This document shows positions 6,122-6,494 of a stretch of DNA of 6,494 nucleotides, in pieces. The stretch's first letter is position 1; every line of letters starts with the position of its first letter. The translations under genes were made by a program, and so were the position numbers. The stretch is from a bacterium (GTDB lineage: Bacteria; SZUA-182; SZUA-191; JAJRXT01), in contig JAJRUU010000263.1 in assembly GCA_024277605.1 (NCBI GenBank), positions 1 to 6,494 on the forward strand. The letters run 5' to 3'. Below the pieces are notes generated by a model that saw only the letters and a list, made by a program, of their open reading frames with translations, did not search any database and had not been told where the DNA came from.

Positions 6122-6132
6122 AAGTTATCCTC
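6118..6132 (-). promoter_or_regulatory. Translational coupling site: GAGGA plus ATGA stop-start overlap
   Basis: On the minus strand GAGGA (6128-6132) lies 6 bases before ATG (6121-6119), whose last two bases are the first two of the TGA stop (6120-6118) of the upstream gene. The binding site lies inside the upstream coding region. This fixes the phosphoesterase start and argues that the two proteins are made in linked amounts. Confidence 0.75.
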
Positions 6133-6494
6133 AATAATCTTTTTAAGTTTCCTCTTATCATCTTCTAAGGCTGCCTTTTTCGGAGGTGCCACCCTTTTAG
6201 CGGTTTTTTCCAACCGTTTTTGAACCCGCAGATTAAACGTCGATGGAAGTAAATGTGAAATCTGAGAGACTATGGGATTAAAAAAGCGGGCTACCCGAGT
6301 GTGGGAAATCGTCACTGAACCTTGATCCACAAACAACACCAGTAGCAGCAACACCAGCGTGACAACGATGCCTCCCTTAACCAGGCCCAACATCCCCCCC
6401 CAAAAACGGTCAACAGGGGACATTCCGACAGATTTTATGGATTTACTGACCAGCCTTCCAGCTAAACCACCCAAAAATACTATTACAATAAAAA
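6118..6494 (-). CDS. CvpA-family inner-membrane protein (3' part, 5' end outside window)
   Basis: The last 124 or so residues of a small membrane protein; the frame stays open to the window edge, so the TTG at 6474 is an internal leucine codon rather than a start. The visible pattern is a hydrophobic stretch (FIVIVFLGG), an amphipathic basic part, then SPVDRFWGGMLGLVKGGIVVTLVLLLLVLF. The D-R-x-x-G-x-x-x-G-x-x-x-G signature followed by a last membrane helix is characteristic of the CvpA (colicin V production protein) family. CvpA proteins have about four membrane helices and about 160-180 residues, and have been linked to envelope homeostasis. A charged tail (about 35 residues, rich in Lys/Glu) follows and would lie on one membrane face. 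It is the first visible gene of an operon with the phosphoesterase and antiporter. An 8-G run encodes the WGG of the signature. The family call rests mainly on the DRxxG segment. Confidence 0.75.
   Translation of the reverse strand, partial: FIVIVFLGGLAGRLVSKSIKSVGMSPVDRFWGGMLGLVKGGIVVTLVLLLLVLFVDQGSVTISHTRVARFFNPIVSQISHLLPSTFNLRVQKRLEKTAKRVAPPKKAALEDDKRKLKKIIEDNL
6394..6401 (-). repeat. G8 homopolymer in the CvpA-family gene
   Basis: Eight C on the plus strand, read in the message as TGG GGG GGG then ATG (Trp-Gly-Gly-Met) in the conserved part of the protein. A one-base slip would shift the frame before the last membrane helix. Confidence 0.8.

Noticed and set aside
6472..6474. TTG at 6474 as the start of the CvpA-like gene
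   Set aside because: The frame stays open upstream to the window edge and the residues there (FIVIVF) continue a membrane helix expected in the family, so the true start is outside.

Overview
The window is a compact stretch of a bacterial genome with moderate G+C by eye. It holds two gene blocks that converge on a 319-base spacer. The organism makes cobalamin by the anaerobic (Cbi-type) route and meso-diaminopimelate through DapF. This suggests an anaerobic or facultatively anaerobic bacterium with a peptidoglycan wall. I cannot place it in a phylum: nothing here is a strong taxonomic marker, and the mix of conserved enzymes with poorly conserved membrane proteins would fit a deltaproteobacterial-type lineage or an uncultured candidate phylum.

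Left block, plus strand (1-1076): the 3' part of cbiE, the cobalt-precorrin-7 C5-methyltransferase, is cut by the window edge and overlaps complete cbiL, the cobalt-factor II C20-methyltransferase. These look like the end of a cobalamin operon. A GC-capped hairpin lies in the last codons of cbiL. The spacer 1077-1395 has no gene I can support. It carries two perfect tandem duplications (14 bp x2 and 15 bp x2) and scattered inverted copies of short words.

Right block, minus strand (6494 down to 1396), in transcription order: a CvpA-family inner-membrane protein cut by the window edge; a membrane-anchored metallophosphoesterase that starts in a 4-base ATGA overlap; a short Kef/CPA2-type cation:proton antiporter 12 bases later; a 97-base gap with an extended -10-like site and a hairpin plus T-tract facing the other way; a TPR protein with two C-terminal membrane segments and a retroviral-type CCHC zinc knuckle at its extreme N-terminus; then dapF 16 bases downstream.

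The first three minus-strand genes are almost certainly co-transcribed, and all three products are membrane proteins. The TPR gene and dapF form a second transcription unit or a continuation of the first. DapF is a conserved metabolic enzyme and looks like a passenger. The least familiar gene is the zinc-knuckle/TPR/membrane protein. A second oddity is a set of long G runs (9, 8, 7, 7 and 6 G on the coding strand) in the cvpA, phosphoesterase and antiporter genes, which could be slippage-prone. I see no RNA gene, CRISPR array, insertion sequence or prophage.
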